A stretch of DNA of 64,000 nucleotides from Pseudomonadota bacterium (lineage in GTDB: Bacteria > Pseudomonadota > Alphaproteobacteria > Rhodobacterales > Rhodobacteraceae). The first letter of the stretch is position 1, and the number at the start of each line of letters is the position of its first letter. The translations under genes were made by a program, and so were the position numbers. Shown here one piece after another: positions 37,636-47,315 of the stretch. Location of the stretch: assembly GCA_021779835.1 (NCBI GenBank), contig JAJXZX010000003.1, positions 1 to 64,000 of the forward strand, given 5' to 3'. The notes under the pieces were generated by a model, which was given only the letters and a program-made list of their open reading frames with translations, had not been told where the DNA came from and ran no database searches.

Positions 37636-37953
37636 ATGCCAACGATTGCACCCGATTTTGCCGGACAGACGGTTTTGACGACCTTCGAGATGACGCCGGG
37701 GACCTGTCACGATTTGCTGGACGAGTTGAAGGACGCGTATCAGGCGTTCATCCGGCATCAACCGGGGTTTTTATCGGCGGGCCTTCATGTCAACGATGCC
37801 CAGACCCGGATCGCGAATTATTCGAAATGGACCCGCCGCGAGGACTTTCAGGCGATGCTTCGCACCCCGGAAATGCGCGAGAGAAACCGCCGGATTGCTG
37901 AGCTTTGCTCGAGGTTCGAGCCGGTGATGTATGAGGTTGCGGCGGTATTTTGA
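37636..37953 (+). CDS. Antibiotic biosynthesis monooxygenase (ABM) domain protein
   Basis: A 105-residue single-domain protein with the ferredoxin-like ABM pattern: a beta strand TVLTTFEMTPG, the helix ELKDAYQAFIRHQPGFLSAGLH, a strand RIANYSKWTRREDF, then helix and a final strand. Members include small cofactor-free oxygenases and heme-degrading enzymes. The substrate is unknown. GGGAGG lies ahead of the ATG at 37636. It stands alone after the cob cluster. Confidence 0.78.
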   Translation: MPTIAPDFAGQTVLTTFEMTPGTCHDLLDELKDAYQAFIRHQPGFLSAGLHVNDAQTRIANYSKWTRREDFQAMLRTPEMRERNRRIAELCSRFEPVMYEVAAVF

Positions 37954-38086
37954 GGGGGCGTTGCGCCGTGCAAGGCTTGACTAATGCGCTGAAAGCGTTT
38001 GATTTTCATAGTGTTGAACAATGTTAACCTGACAAAACGCCAACCCAAGCTTTGGTCAGCCAGAGCGAAAACAGGAGACGGATGAC

Positions 38087-38173
38087 ATGAAATTTCGGTT
38101 GATTGCGCTGATGGGACTGGTTCTGACGCTGACTGCTTGCGGTGGCGGCGGATCGTCGTCCTGGCCCTTCTGA
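38087..38173 (+). CDS. Tiny lipoprotein (28 residues)
   Basis: A very short frame with the sequence MKFRLIALMGLVLTLTAC, then GGGGSSSWPF and stop. The first 17 residues are a lipoprotein signal peptide, and LTAC (15-18) is a good lipobox, so the mature peptide would be only 11 residues attached to lipid. AGGAG nine bases upstream supports translation. It is reminiscent of entericidin-like or membrane-anchored small peptides but matches no family I know. Confidence 0.65.
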   Translation: MKFRLIALMGLVLTLTACGGGGSSSWPF

Positions 38174-38207
38174 GCGCGTCGGCGGTTTGGCGGGGTAAGG
38201 CCCCGCC

Positions 38208-38522
38208 TTACGGCTGGCGGCGCTGTTGTTTGCGCACATTGCCAAAGTGGTAGGACGTCAACGTGCCGGTCGCCAACGCGCCACAGAGCGTAGCGGCGAA
38301 TTCGGCGTTGAGGCCCATCGTCTCGGGGTAGTGGATCAGCAAACCGCCGCCGACGATCATGTTGAAGGCGCCCCACAGAAAATTGACCACGGGCGGAGAA
38401 TTCCCCTTGCCGCGCGGCTCGGCAAAGGGGGTGGGAAACGGCATGCCCAACAGGCCCGCGATCAGATGCGGCAGGCTGTTGCACAAAAAGACACCGGCAA
38501 CGAAGAGCGCGATATAGGGCAT
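38208..38522 (-). CDS. Small integral membrane protein, unknown function
   Basis: A 104-residue protein with about three hydrophobic segments (residues 2-24, 44-62, 72-92) and a basic C terminus (RKQQRR). The N-terminal CNSLPHLIAGLLGMPFPTPF motif with a central His looks like a conserved family feature, but I cannot name it. The ATG at 38522 is chosen because upstream codons of the same frame are polar and unlike a membrane protein start. No operon partner is evident. Confidence 0.6.
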   Translation of the reverse strand: MPYIALFVAGVFLCNSLPHLIAGLLGMPFPTPFAEPRGKGNSPPVVNFLWGAFNMIVGGGLLIHYPETMGLNAEFAATLCGALATGTLTSYHFGNVRKQQRRQP

Positions 38523-38662
38523 GGTTGCGTCCTGACTGGATGTGAGGGTTTTCGCATTCCAGAGGCGGCGGCGCAAGGGTGGGGGGGAGGTGGAAACGGA
38601 CGCCACAGAGACGAAAGGGGAGTACCTGCCCCCCCTTTCAAAACTTAAGTTATGTTTGCAGA

Positions 38663-38809
38663 CTACGCAGCATCAAGCATGCCGACTTGTTTATCCGACG
38701 AACCAAAGAAAGAAACCTGCTTAAATCGCGTCAAGCCCATCTTGTTGATCGCGTCTCTTGTCGCATCTGCGAACGCGGCCATCACGGCAGCTTTACGTTC
38801 AACGGTCAT
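38663..38809 (-). CDS. Possible 48-residue small protein
   Basis: MTVERKAAVMAAFADATRDA begins a short amphipathic protein rich in Ala and Lys, ending VGMLDAA. An AGGG six bases ahead of the ATG at 38809 (a second ATG sits at 38815) and a normal start-stop structure argue for a real gene. The base composition is lower in GC than the surroundings. No family recognised. It may form a unit with the equally atypical gene at 38848-39363, which is transcribed in the same direction just upstream. Confidence 0.4.
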   Translation of the reverse strand: MTVERKAAVMAAFADATRDAINKMGLTRFKQVSFFGSSDKQVGMLDAA

Positions 38810-38847
38810 TGTCATCCCTCAGGTCAAGTTAAGTTCGGAGAGCTTAG

Positions 38848-39363
38848 CTAGTCGCGCGACAAATATAGCCATGCTCCAGACATTTGCACAGTCTTAAACG
38901 CCCCACTTGTCGAAAGTGTGTCCTTAAATTGGTTAAAGAACTGTCTATCGGCTGGGCTACGAAAATGCAACTTTATGTGCTTAGCGGGCATTTCAGTGCT
39001 TGCGACCTCCACAGCGCCCGTGAACATTTGTGATAATACGTCAACGTAGCGTTCCAATGTCATTGCGTCCGAGAAATCGAACTCAGGTGACAAAACCAGA
39101 TGACGCAAACGCAACACTTTGTCGTCATATCCCGGCAACGCCGCAACATTAAGTTGGCAAACAGCAAGCACATTTGGGCCATCGAGCAGACCAAACACGC
39201 CAGCATGAGGCAACTGGGGATCTTCAGCGAGAGGCTTAAGAACCGTAAGGGCACTCGGAGCAAATTCGGTGAACGCCTCATTATATGTTTCGCACAAAGC
39301 ATCCCAGTTGCGCCAGAGCAGCTGCCAATGTCCGTTTTCACGCGATAAACGTTCAAATGTCAT
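38848..39363 (-). CDS. Hypothetical protein in a lower-GC island
   Basis: A 171-residue protein without signal peptide or membrane segment. The pattern of strands (VFGLLDGPNVLAVCQLNV, KVLRLRHLVLSPEF) and the C-terminal helix plus WLYLSRD loosely recall an N-acetyltransferase fold, but no signature motif (such as R/Q-x-x-G-x-G/A) is present. Codon use includes many AT-ending codons, unlike neighbours. The ATG at 39363 has GGAGAG six to seven bases upstream and is preferred to the ATG at 39369. Confidence 0.6.
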   Translation of the reverse strand: MTFERLSRENGHWQLLWRNWDALCETYNEAFTEFAPSALTVLKPLAEDPQLPHAGVFGLLDGPNVLAVCQLNVAALPGYDDKVLRLRHLVLSPEFDFSDAMTLERYVDVLSQMFTGAVEVASTEMPAKHIKLHFRSPADRQFFNQFKDTLSTSGAFKTVQMSGAWLYLSRD

Positions 39364-39415
39364 ATGCATATCTCTCCATCAAACGAATCACGCACTAACC
39401 GATATACACACAACC

Positions 39416-41071
39416 TTACCGCGTGAACTTCTTATACTTCACGCGCTTCGGCTCCAGTGCGTCTGGCCCCAGACGGCGTTCTTTGTCTTCTTCGTAGGCC
39501 TCGAAGTTGCCTTCGAACCATTCGACGTGGGCGTCGCCCTCGAAGGCGAGGATGTGGGTGCAGAGGCGGTCGAGGAAGAAGCGGTCGTGGGAGATGATGA
39601 CGGCGCAACCGGCGAAGTCTTCGATGGCGTCTTCCAGCGCGCGCAGGGTTTCGACGTCGAGGTCGTTGGTCGGCTCGTCGAGCAGCAGCACGTTGCCGCC
39701 GGTGCGCAGCAGTTTGGCGAGGTGGACGCGGTTACGCTCACCGCCCGACAGAAGGCCGACCTTTTTCTGCTGGTCGGAGCCCTTGAAGTTGAAGGCGCCG
39801 GCATAGGCGCGCGAGTTCACTTCGGCGTCGCCCAGCACGACGATGTCGAGCCCGTCAGAGATTTCCTCCCACGCGGTTTTGTCGGGGTCGAGGTTGTCGC
39901 GCGACTGGTCGACGTAGGACATCTGCACGGTTTCACCGATGGTGATGGTGCCCTCGTCGGGTTTTTCCTGACCGGTAATCATGCGGAACAGGGTGGTTTT
40001 ACCGGCGCCGTTGGGGCCAATGATGCCGACGATGGCGCCCGGCGGGATGGAGAAGGTCAGGTTTTCCATCAACAGCTTGTCGCCCATGTGTTTCTTGAGG
40101 CCCTCGACCTCGATCACCTTGCCGCCAAGGCGTTCGCCGTTGGGGATGATGATCTGCGCGGTCGAGACGCGGTCGCGCACGGATTTGTCGGCCATCTCGT
40201 TATACTTGGTGATCCGGGCCTTTTGCTTGGCCTGACGGGCCTTGGCACCGGCGCGGATCCAGTTGAGTTCCTTCTCCAGCACCTTCTGCTTGGCCTTATC
40301 TTCGCGGGCTTCTTGCAGCAGGCGCTTGGCTTTTTGCTCGATCCATGCGGTGTAGTTGCCCTCGTAAGGGATGCCGCGGCCACGGTCGAGTTCCAGAATC
40401 CACGAGGTGATGTCGTCAAGGAAGTAGCGGTCGTGGGTGACGATCAGGATGGTGCCCTGGTAGTCGATCAGGTGCTGTTGCAGCCAGGCGATGGTTTCGG
40501 CGTCAAGGTGGTTGGTGGGTTCGTCGAGCAGCAGCATCTCGGGCGCTTCAAGCAGCAGTTTGCAGAGCGCGACGCGGCGTTTTTCACCGCCGGAAAGGGT
40601 GGTGACATTGGCATCGTCGGGCGGGCAGCGCAGGGCTTCCAGCGCAATGTCGATCTGGCTGTCGAGATCCCAGAGGTTCTGCGCGTCGATCTGGTCTTGC
40701 AGGTTCGACATCTCCTCGGCCGTCTCGTCCGAGTAGTTCATTGCCAGTTCGTTGTAGCGGTCGAGAATGGCCTTTTTCGGCGCGACGCCCAGCATGACGT
40801 TGCCGCGCACGTCGAGGGTTTCGTCAAGGTTGGGTTCCTGCGGCAGGTAGCCGACGCGCGCGCCCTTGGCGGCCCAAGCCTCGCCCTGAAAATCGGTGTC
40901 GATGCCGGCCATGATGCGCATCAGGGTCGATTTACCCGAACCGTTGACGCCGACGACGCCGATCTTGACGCCGGGCAGGAAGTTCAGGTGGATGTTCTCA
41001 AAGCACTTTTTCCCACCGGGGTAAGCCTTGGAGACACCTTCCATGTGATAGACGTATTGATAGGCGGCCAT
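39416..41071 (-). CDS. ettA: Energy-dependent translational throttle protein EttA (ABC-F)
   Basis: A 551-residue soluble protein with two ABC ATPase domains. The first has GVNGSGKST near residue 40 and the second GPNGAGKTT near residue 355. Each is followed by LSGGE signatures and LLDEPTNHLD / LLDEPTNDLD Walker B segments. The linker contains the arm and P-site tRNA interaction motif region. EttA gates the first elongation step on ribosomes according to ATP/ADP. The ATG at 41071 gives MAAYQYVYHMEGVSK, as in other EttA proteins. Confidence 0.95.
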   Translation of the reverse strand: MAAYQYVYHMEGVSKAYPGGKKCFENIHLNFLPGVKIGVVGVNGSGKSTLMRIMAGIDTDFQGEAWAAKGARVGYLPQEPNLDETLDVRGNVMLGVAPKKAILDRYNELAMNYSDETAEEMSNLQDQIDAQNLWDLDSQIDIALEALRCPPDDANVTTLSGGEKRRVALCKLLLEAPEMLLLDEPTNHLDAETIAWLQQHLIDYQGTILIVTHDRYFLDDITSWILELDRGRGIPYEGNYTAWIEQKAKRLLQEAREDKAKQKVLEKELNWIRAGAKARQAKQKARITKYNEMADKSVRDRVSTAQIIIPNGERLGGKVIEVEGLKKHMGDKLLMENLTFSIPPGAIVGIIGPNGAGKTTLFRMITGQEKPDEGTITIGETVQMSYVDQSRDNLDPDKTAWEEISDGLDIVVLGDAEVNSRAYAGAFNFKGSDQQKKVGLLSGGERNRVHLAKLLRTGGNVLLLDEPTNDLDVETLRALEDAIEDFAGCAVIISHDRFFLDRLCTHILAFEGDAHVEWFEGNFEAYEEDKERRLGPDALEPKRVKYKKFTR

Positions 41072-41218
41072 GATGCGCTCCTGCGGACAAAGGGGGTTTG
41101 CGCACCATCTAATGATTGTGAAGCAAAAGGGCAATCGGGTGGGGGCCGCCTGTGGTGGTCGCGGCACCGAGTTTGTCGCCGCGACGACCGTTTGCCGGGG
41201 GAAGGGGAAAACTTCCGG

Positions 41219-42481
41219 TCAGATCACGGCCAAGCCTTGGTGCCGCACCGCGTCCTTTGCGCCAAGCGGGCGACGCAGGACCACGGCGGCAAAAGCGATC
41301 AACGCGAGGTAGGTTACGCCCGCGACCGAGGCGCTGTGGACGGCAATCGCCTGTGGCGACGGGTCCGTGCCTTGGCCATACAAGACCGTCAGCGCCGCGC
41401 TCCACCCGGTTGAAACGGCGGCGAGGGCGATGAAGGCGGTGTGTTCCAGGCGGCTGGCCCGCGCAAGCAGGTCGGGCAGGATCAACGCCAGCGCGATGCC
41501 AAAGATCGCCATGTCATAGTCGTAGATATAAGGGCTGATGGACAGCGTGCAGAGCACCGCCATACCCAGTTGCAGCCGCGCGGACCAGCGGCACCAGACA
41601 GTGTAGGCGACAAGTCCCATGCTTAACCCGGCGGTGACGATCTGAACGGTCATGGCAAGGCCCAAAGGCGCGCCGAAAGACCGGATCGCGGCATAGACCG
41701 AGGTGAGGCGGAACATCAGATACGCGCCCTCGGTGAGCAGTGCGCCCGACTGACGGGCACCGGAAAGGAACGCGGGCCAGACGCCTGTGCCAAATGCCAG
41801 AGTTGCCAACACGCCGGACCCAAGGGTGACGGCGGCGGCGATGGCGATCACCGACCACCGGCAACGAGCCACCGTCAGCACGGTCAGCCCGACGGCAAGG
41901 TGCGGCTTTATCACCATCAGGCCCAGCGGGATGCCGGCGAGGCTGCGGCCTTGCAAGGTGGCGAGGGCGAAAAGGCCGACGAACGCGCCGGTCATCGTGC
42001 CGTTCTGGCCGGTCATGATCGTGACGAGCAGAGCGGGAAAGACAATGGCGAAAGCTTCCAGGAATCTATCGCCCGCGAGGCGGTGCAGCGCGAACATGTA
42101 GGCCAGGAAGGCGGGCAGCATGAATGCAAGGTAGGCCAGCCCCCTTGGCAAAAGTGCAAGCGTCGCGGCGATCAGGTCGAATTGCGGTGGGTAGGCCCAT
42201 GACATCGGGGTTGCGGCGCCGCCGACGGCGGCTTCGGCTGCATACATGGTATGGGTGTCATAGGCGGCGATCAGCGTGCCGTGCAGTGCCATGCGGCCGG
42301 CAAGATAGATGGCGTTGAAATCGACGAAAATGTTGCTCAGATGCGGCCCCAGCAGCCCCGCGAAACACGCCGCGCGCCACAGAATTGCCAGCAGAAGCAT
42401 GACCTGTAGCGCCGCCGCTATCGCGCTTTGCAAGGTTTCGCGTCTAGATGGACGGGGGCTGTTGCGGGCGGTGTCGGACAT
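41219..42481 (-). CDS. GT87 (DUF2029)-like membrane glycosyltransferase/mannosyltransferase
   Basis: A 420-residue polytopic membrane protein with about ten hydrophobic segments. The early VDFNAIYLAGRMALHG (about residues 52-67), SWAYPPQFDL near residue 95, and GLMVIKPHLA near residue 190 fit the DUF2029/GT87 polyprenyl-phosphate-sugar transferase family. The acceptor is unknown. The upstream start is set at the ATG 42481, since further extension would read into the divergent nadD region. Confidence 0.75.
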   Translation of the reverse strand: MSDTARNSPRPSRRETLQSAIAAALQVMLLLAILWRAACFAGLLGPHLSNIFVDFNAIYLAGRMALHGTLIAAYDTHTMYAAEAAVGGAATPMSWAYPPQFDLIAATLALLPRGLAYLAFMLPAFLAYMFALHRLAGDRFLEAFAIVFPALLVTIMTGQNGTMTGAFVGLFALATLQGRSLAGIPLGLMVIKPHLAVGLTVLTVARCRWSVIAIAAAVTLGSGVLATLAFGTGVWPAFLSGARQSGALLTEGAYLMFRLTSVYAAIRSFGAPLGLAMTVQIVTAGLSMGLVAYTVWCRWSARLQLGMAVLCTLSISPYIYDYDMAIFGIALALILPDLLARASRLEHTAFIALAAVSTGWSAALTVLYGQGTDPSPQAIAVHSASVAGVTYLALIAFAAVVLRRPLGAKDAVRHQGLAVI

Positions 42482-42632
42482 CGTGCCTGTTCCGGTAAGA
42501 CTTCGTTTTGGTAAGCAAACCATCCCTGTCGAATGCGGTATAAATGCGGCGAGAGCGTGGAGTTCACGGGCCAAGCCAGCCCCGCGCAATAACATCTTCG
42601 CTCCTGCCACGGGATAGGGTAGCACGTTGGCC

Positions 42633-43226
42633 ATGAGACAGGGGTTTCCCATAGCGGCGTCCGGCATGGTTGTCGGTCTTTTGGGCGGGTCGTTTGACCC
42701 GGCCCATTCGGGGCATGCGCATATCACGCGTGAGGCAATCAAGCGGTTCGGGCTTGACCGGGTTTGGTGGCTCGTCTCGCCGGGCAACCCGTTGAAGGCC
42801 AGGGGACCAGCGCCGATGGCGCGGCGCATGGCGCGCGCGCGCGCGGTGATGGACGATCCGCGCGTCATCATCACCGATCTCGAGGCCCGGCTGGGCACGC
42901 GTTACACCGCCGGAACGGTGGCGCGGTTGCAGGCAATCTATCCGGGGGTGCATTTCGTCTGGCTGATGGGAGGCGACAACCTTCAGCAACTGCACCGCTG
43001 GGAGCGGTGGCGCTGGATCATGGAGCATGTGCCGGTGGGTGTGTTGGCACGACCGGGCAGTGAGATCGGGGCGCGTTGTTCCAAGGCGGCGGCGATTTAT
43101 GCCGACGCACGGGTGCCAGCGCGGGGGATCGGGCTGCGCGCGCCGCCAGCGTGGTGCTTTACCGATGTGCCGATGGTCGATGTCTCGTCCAGCGAGATCC
43201 GTGAGCGGGGCGAGTGGAAACGATAA
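42633..43226 (+). CDS. nadD: Nicotinate-nucleotide adenylyltransferase (NadD)
   Basis: A 197-residue nucleotidyltransferase that makes nicotinate adenine dinucleotide in NAD synthesis. [11 protein letters not shown] at 18-28 carries the catalytic H-x-[12 protein letters not shown] and the C-terminal SSSEIRERG (ISSTxIR equivalent) complete the signature. The ATG at 42633 is used; a TTG two codons earlier is possible. dacB follows on the same strand after 74 bases. The usual rsfS-rlmH partners are not here. Confidence 0.93.
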   Translation: MRQGFPIAASGMVVGLLGGSFDPAHSGHAHITREAIKRFGLDRVWWLVSPGNPLKARGPAPMARRMARARAVMDDPRVIITDLEARLGTRYTAGTVARLQAIYPGVHFVWLMGGDNLQQLHRWERWRWIMEHVPVGVLARPGSEIGARCSKAAAIYADARVPARGIGLRAPPAWCFTDVPMVDVSSSEIRERGEWKR

Positions 43227-43300
43227 TGTGACCGGAGGGCAGGCTTGTCCCTCGGCGGTCAATCTGGTCTTTGGCAAAAAACGCGACGCTGGGGGGATAA

Positions 43301-44785
43301 ATGATCGGGAACGAGGTAACGCGACGCTGGGCGATTGGCGCGTTGATGGCAGGTGTGGCGAGCCCGGCCTTGTCCAAATCACACAAGATCACGCACAACG
43401 CGCCGAAGGTGGCGAAGCCGAAGCCGCCCGAGATTTTGTCGCCCGATGCCTTGACAAAAACGGCGGATCTGGGCGGCAAGGTGGCGTATCTGGTGGTTGA
43501 TGCGAAATCGGGGCGGGTGCTGGAAAGCGCCAATGTGGATGCACCGATGGCGCCTGCAAGCGTCGCCAAGACGCTGACCACGCTGTATGCGCTGGAGGCT
43601 TTGGGCGGGGACTACCGCTTTACCACGCGGGTGGTGGCGACGGGGCCACTGTCGGGCGGGGTGGTGCAGGGCGATCTGGTGCTGGTGGGCGGCGGCGATC
43701 CGACGCTGGACACCGACGCGCTGGGCGACATGGCAAAGCAATTGGCGGCGGCGGGCGTGCGGGGCATAACTGGCCGGTTCCTGACCGACGCGAGTGCGCT
43801 GCCGTCGATTTCCACCATTGATCCGGGCCAGCCGCCGCAGGTTGAATATAACCCGGGGCTGAGCGGGCTGAACCTCAACTTCAACCGGGTATACTTCGGG
43901 TGGCAGAAAAAGGGCGCGGGCTATGTGCTGACAATGGATGCGCGGGGTTTGCATTACGCGCCTGCGGTCAGTCGCGCGCGGATGGAGATCGTCAACCGCG
44001 CAGAGCCGGCGTTCGACTACGCGATGCGCGACGGGGTAGAACAGTGGAGCGTGGCGGAACGCGCGCTGGGCCCGAACGGTAGCCGTTGGCTGCCAGTGCG
44101 GCACACCGGCGCCTACGCGGGCGATGTGTTCCAGACGCTTGCGGCAACGCATGGCATCCGGTTGCCCATGGCGCAGTCGGTTACGGGGACGACAGGCGGC
44201 ACCGCTTTGGCGCAACATCAAAGCGCGAGCTTGCGCATCGTGCTGCGCGAAATGCTGAAGTATTCCACCAATGTCACCGCCGAGGTGGTGGGCCTGACCG
44301 CAAGCATCGCACTGGGTGGGCAGGTGGATACACTGGAGGCCTCGGCTCGGCGGATGAACGATTGGGCGGTGCAAAGGTTTGGCATTCACCCGCAATTGGT
44401 CGATCACTCCGGCTTGATGCCGACAAACCGGGTGACGGTGACGGATCTGGTGACGCTTTTGCGCGCGGGCGGCACCGACGATTTGCGCGGCATCCTCAAG
44501 ACGGTGCCGATGCAGGATGAGCGGGGCCATTACGGCACCGCCGCCGCGCCCAAAGTGCAAGCGAAGTCGGGGACGCTAAATTTTGTATCAAACCTCGCGG
44601 GCTATGAGACGACGGAGAAGGGGCACGAGTTGGTGTTTGCCGTGCTGGCGGGCGATGTGGCGCGCTGCGAAGCGGTGCCGCAGGCGGACCGGGAAAACCC
44701 CTATGGCGTGCGGTCATGGGTGTGGCGGGCGCATGTCATGCAGCGCGGGTTTCTGGTGCGCTGGGCCCGGGTGTATGACGCCTGA
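43301..44785 (+). CDS. dacB: D-alanyl-D-alanine carboxypeptidase/endopeptidase, PBP4 type (DacB)
   Basis: A 494-residue S13-family penicillin-binding protein acting in the periplasm on peptidoglycan cross-links. The N terminus (VTRRWAIGALMAGVASPALS) is a signal peptide with a twin-arginine-like RR. SxxK is S87-V-A-K90, SxN lies in YSTNVTAE, and KSG in AKSGTLNF replaces the KTG box. The catalytic domain is interrupted by the usual insert containing VVQGDLVLVGGGDPTL. It sits downstream of nadD. Confidence 0.93.
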   Translation: MIGNEVTRRWAIGALMAGVASPALSKSHKITHNAPKVAKPKPPEILSPDALTKTADLGGKVAYLVVDAKSGRVLESANVDAPMAPASVAKTLTTLYALEALGGDYRFTTRVVATGPLSGGVVQGDLVLVGGGDPTLDTDALGDMAKQLAAAGVRGITGRFLTDASALPSISTIDPGQPPQVEYNPGLSGLNLNFNRVYFGWQKKGAGYVLTMDARGLHYAPAVSRARMEIVNRAEPAFDYAMRDGVEQWSVAERALGPNGSRWLPVRHTGAYAGDVFQTLAATHGIRLPMAQSVTGTTGGTALAQHQSASLRIVLREMLKYSTNVTAEVVGLTASIALGGQVDTLEASARRMNDWAVQRFGIHPQLVDHSGLMPTNRVTVTDLVTLLRAGGTDDLRGILKTVPMQDERGHYGTAAAPKVQAKSGTLNFVSNLAGYETTEKGHELVFAVLAGDVARCEAVPQADRENPYGVRSWVWRAHVMQRGFLVRWARVYDA

Positions 44786-44883
44786 GCGCGGCGCGTGGAG
44801 CTGGTCGGGAAAAGGTGAGTATTTAGGCCAAGAAGAAGCGGGGCGCGCAAAGGGTGAAGGCAACCGGCGCGCGCCCGGTTTTG

Positions 44884-45306
44884 TTACGAATGCGCAAATC
44901 TTGCGCGGGCGCCGCGCTCGATCGCGGCGGCGTGCAGGCGGTCGAGGTTCAGCTCGTCCCGCACCTCTTCCAGCAGGCGCAATTCGGTATCGTTGAGTTT
45001 GCCATCGGCGGCGGCAACGTCGCAGGCGAGCGCGTAGGCGGTCTCGTATAGCCGTTCCGGTAGCGCGTCGCGGATGAGGCCGAAGAGAGCGTCGAGGCCG
45101 TCTTCTTCCTCGAACAGGTCAAACACCACTTGCGCGATGCGCGGCAGGCGGTCGCCGTCGTAACCTTTGAACACCGGCAGGTGGTTCACGATCTGCTGGA
45201 TCATCGCCAGTTCCTGGGCGCGGATCGTCTCATCCGAGGCAGAGACGGCGATCATCAGGGCGATCAGGCTGTCTTGCGGGGTCATCGAGGCGGTGTCGAA
45301 GCTCAT
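44884..45306 (-). CDS. TerB-like (tellurite-resistance/DUF533 type) protein
   Basis: A 140-residue all-helical protein. The central and C-terminal segments (LIRDALPERLYETAYALACDVAAADGKLNDTELRLLEEV) show the metal-coordinating Asp/Glu pattern of TerB domains, with a preceding repeat around IALMIAVSASDETIRAQE. There is no tellurite-resistance cluster here, so a general stress or signalling role is more likely. Residues before about 12 are polar and without signal. Confidence 0.8.
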   Translation of the reverse strand: MSFDTASMTPQDSLIALMIAVSASDETIRAQELAMIQQIVNHLPVFKGYDGDRLPRIAQVVFDLFEEEDGLDALFGLIRDALPERLYETAYALACDVAAADGKLNDTELRLLEEVRDELNLDRLHAAAIERGARARFAHS

Positions 45307-45424
45307 CTGATGTGATCCTTTGGGGCTGTATTGGGTGCAGAATATTGACGCGGGGGGGTGTGGGCAATAGGAGACGGGGGTTGCCGGGCATCGGGCCCGG
45401 TGTTTGATCCAGAGGATGCGCCCA

Positions 45425-47002
45425 ATGTCCGACCTTCGGGACGCCGCGATGAATTCGAAAGCATGGCCTTTTGAAGAGGCGCGCCGGGTGCTGAAACGCT
45501 ATGAGAAGGCGCCGCCGGAAAAGGGCTATGTGCTGTTCGAGACCGGCTATGGCCCGTCGGGCCTACCGCATATTGGCACCTTTGGTGAAGTGGCGCGCAC
45601 CTCGATGATCCGGCGCGCGTTTCAGGAAATCTCGGACATCCCGACCAAGCTGTTGGTGTTCTCGGACGATATGGACGGCATGCGCAAGGTGCCCGACAAC
45701 GTGCCGAACCCGGCGATGCTGCGCGAGCATTTGCAGCGCCCGCTGACCGTGGTGCCGGATCCGTTCGAGGAATTCGCCAGCTTTGGCGACCATAACAACG
45801 CGATGTTGCGGCGGTTTCTGGATACGTTTGGCTTTGACTATGAATTCGCCAGCGCCACCGAGTATTACAAATCCGGCAAACTGGACGCGATCTTGCTGCG
45901 CGCGGCGGAACGATATGACGCCATCATGAAGATCATGCTTGCGAGTTTGCGCGAAGAGCGGCAAGCGACCTATTCCTGCTTCCTGCCGATCTCGCCGATC
46001 TCTGGCCGGGTGCTGTATGTGCCGATCAAGCATGTCGATGCCAAGGCCGGCACGATTACCTTTGACGACGAAGATGGCACCGAGACCACGCTGCCCGTCA
46101 CCGGTGGCCACGTGAAGTTGCAGTGGAAGCCGGATTTCGGCGCACGCTGGGCCGCGCTGGGCGTCGATTTTGAGATGTATGGCAAAGATCACAGCACCAA
46201 CACGCCGATCTATGACGGCATCTGCGAGGTGTTGGGGACTCGCGCGCCCGAGCATTTCACTTATGAGTTGTTTCTGGACGAGCAGGGCCAGAAGATTTCC
46301 AAATCAAAGGGCAACGGGCTGACCATCGACGAATGGCTGAAATACGCCTCGACCGACTCGCTGGGCTATTACATGTTCCTGAAGCCCAAGACGGCGAAGA
46401 AGCTGCATTTCGACGTCATTCCGAAGGCGGTGGACGAATATCACCAGCAATTGCGCGCCTATGTCGGGCAGGATGCGGCGGCGCGCTATGCCAACCCGGT
46501 GTGGCACACTCACGGCGGCAACCCGCCGGAAAGCCACATGGTGGTGCCGTTCGCGATGCTGTTGAACTTGGCCAGCGTGGCGGGCGCGACCGACAAGGCG
46601 GGGCTTTGGGGCTTTATCAAGCGCTATGCGCCCGAGGCGACGCCAGAGGCGAACCCCGATCTGGATCAGGCGGCAGAGTTCGCCGTGCGCTATTTCCGCG
46701 ACTTTGTGGCGCCCACGCGGGTGTTCCGTGCTCCGTCGGATCAGGAGCGCGCGGCGATGCTGGATCTTGTGGCGCGGCTGAAGGCGTGGGACGGCGGGCT
46801 GGACGCAGATGCGTTGCAGACGATGGTTTTCGCCGTCGGCACCGAACATGGGTTCGACCCGCTGCGCAACTGGTTCACCGCGCTGTATGAGGTGCTGCTG
46901 GGCGCGAGCCAAGGGCCGCGCTTTGGCGGGTTCATCGCGCTTTATGGCGTTGGCGAGACTGTCGCGCTGATCGAAAAGGCGCTTGCTGGCGGGTTGGACT
47001 GA
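45425..47002 (+). CDS. lysK: Lysyl-tRNA synthetase, class I (LysK)
   Basis: A 525-residue class I lysine-tRNA ligase, the form used by archaea, spirochaetes and most alphaproteobacteria in place of class II LysS. The HIGH equivalent is PHIGT at 48-52. The KMSKS equivalent is KISKSKGNG near residue 290, preceded by [10 protein letters not shown]. The C-terminal helical anticodon-binding part ends in EKALAGGLD. The ATG at 45425 has AGAGG ten bases upstream; an ATG at 45416 abuts that site and is less likely. Confidence 0.95.
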   Translation: MSDLRDAAMNSKAWPFEEARRVLKRYEKAPPEKGYVLFETGYGPSGLPHIGTFGEVARTSMIRRAFQEISDIPTKLLVFSDDMDGMRKVPDNVPNPAMLREHLQRPLTVVPDPFEEFASFGDHNNAMLRRFLDTFGFDYEFASATEYYKSGKLDAILLRAAERYDAIMKIMLASLREERQATYSCFLPISPISGRVLYVPIKHVDAKAGTITFDDEDGTETTLPVTGGHVKLQWKPDFGARWAALGVDFEMYGKDHSTNTPIYDGICEVLGTRAPEHFTYELFLDEQGQKISKSKGNGLTIDEWLKYASTDSLGYYMFLKPKTAKKLHFDVIPKAVDEYHQQLRAYVGQDAAARYANPVWHTHGGNPPESHMVVPFAMLLNLASVAGATDKAGLWGFIKRYAPEATPEANPDLDQAAEFAVRYFRDFVAPTRVFRAPSDQERAAMLDLVARLKAWDGGLDADALQTMVFAVGTEHGFDPLRNWFTALYEVLLGASQGPRFGGFIALYGVGETVALIEKALAGGLD

Positions 47003-47315
47003 GGCCTGAGGCACTTCGGCGGCATCGCGCCGACCGGGCGGCGCGCGTGGGCGGCATGATGCCGAGCTACGCGCGGTTTGCTTGACCCTGCCGTGAGGGC
47101 GGGTCACGATTGAATTATCGATGCGGCCCCATCTGGCAACGAGGGCGGTACGGTGCGCGGACAGGTGTAAAGTCTTCGTAGTGTTGTGAAATTGGCATGC
47201 GGGACGTGCCCGGCGCCTTTGGGGCGCGTGGGTGGTGCCATGCCTTGACCGCAGGCGGCTCTCACCCTGCGGATCGATGAAATTTGACCGCTGACAAGGC
47301 GGTATCTGGAGGCAC
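47003..47315. other. Intergenic stretch after lysK
   Basis: 313 bases without a recognisable gene. An imperfect inverted repeat, TGACCC ... GGGTCA around 47091-47110 with a GTGA loop, may be the lysK transcript end, but it lacks a T-run. GGAGG directly precedes the next gene. I see no RNA family here. Confidence 0.4.

Noticed and set aside
41072-41218. Possible additional gene between ettA and the GT87-like gene
   Set aside because: Only short frames in all directions, with no start signals; taken as intergenic.
39269-41413. 714-codon open frame on the plus strand opposite ettA
   Set aside because: It mirrors ettA codons (valine-, glutamate- and glycine-rich antisense pattern) and encodes no known domain; ettA itself is unambiguous.
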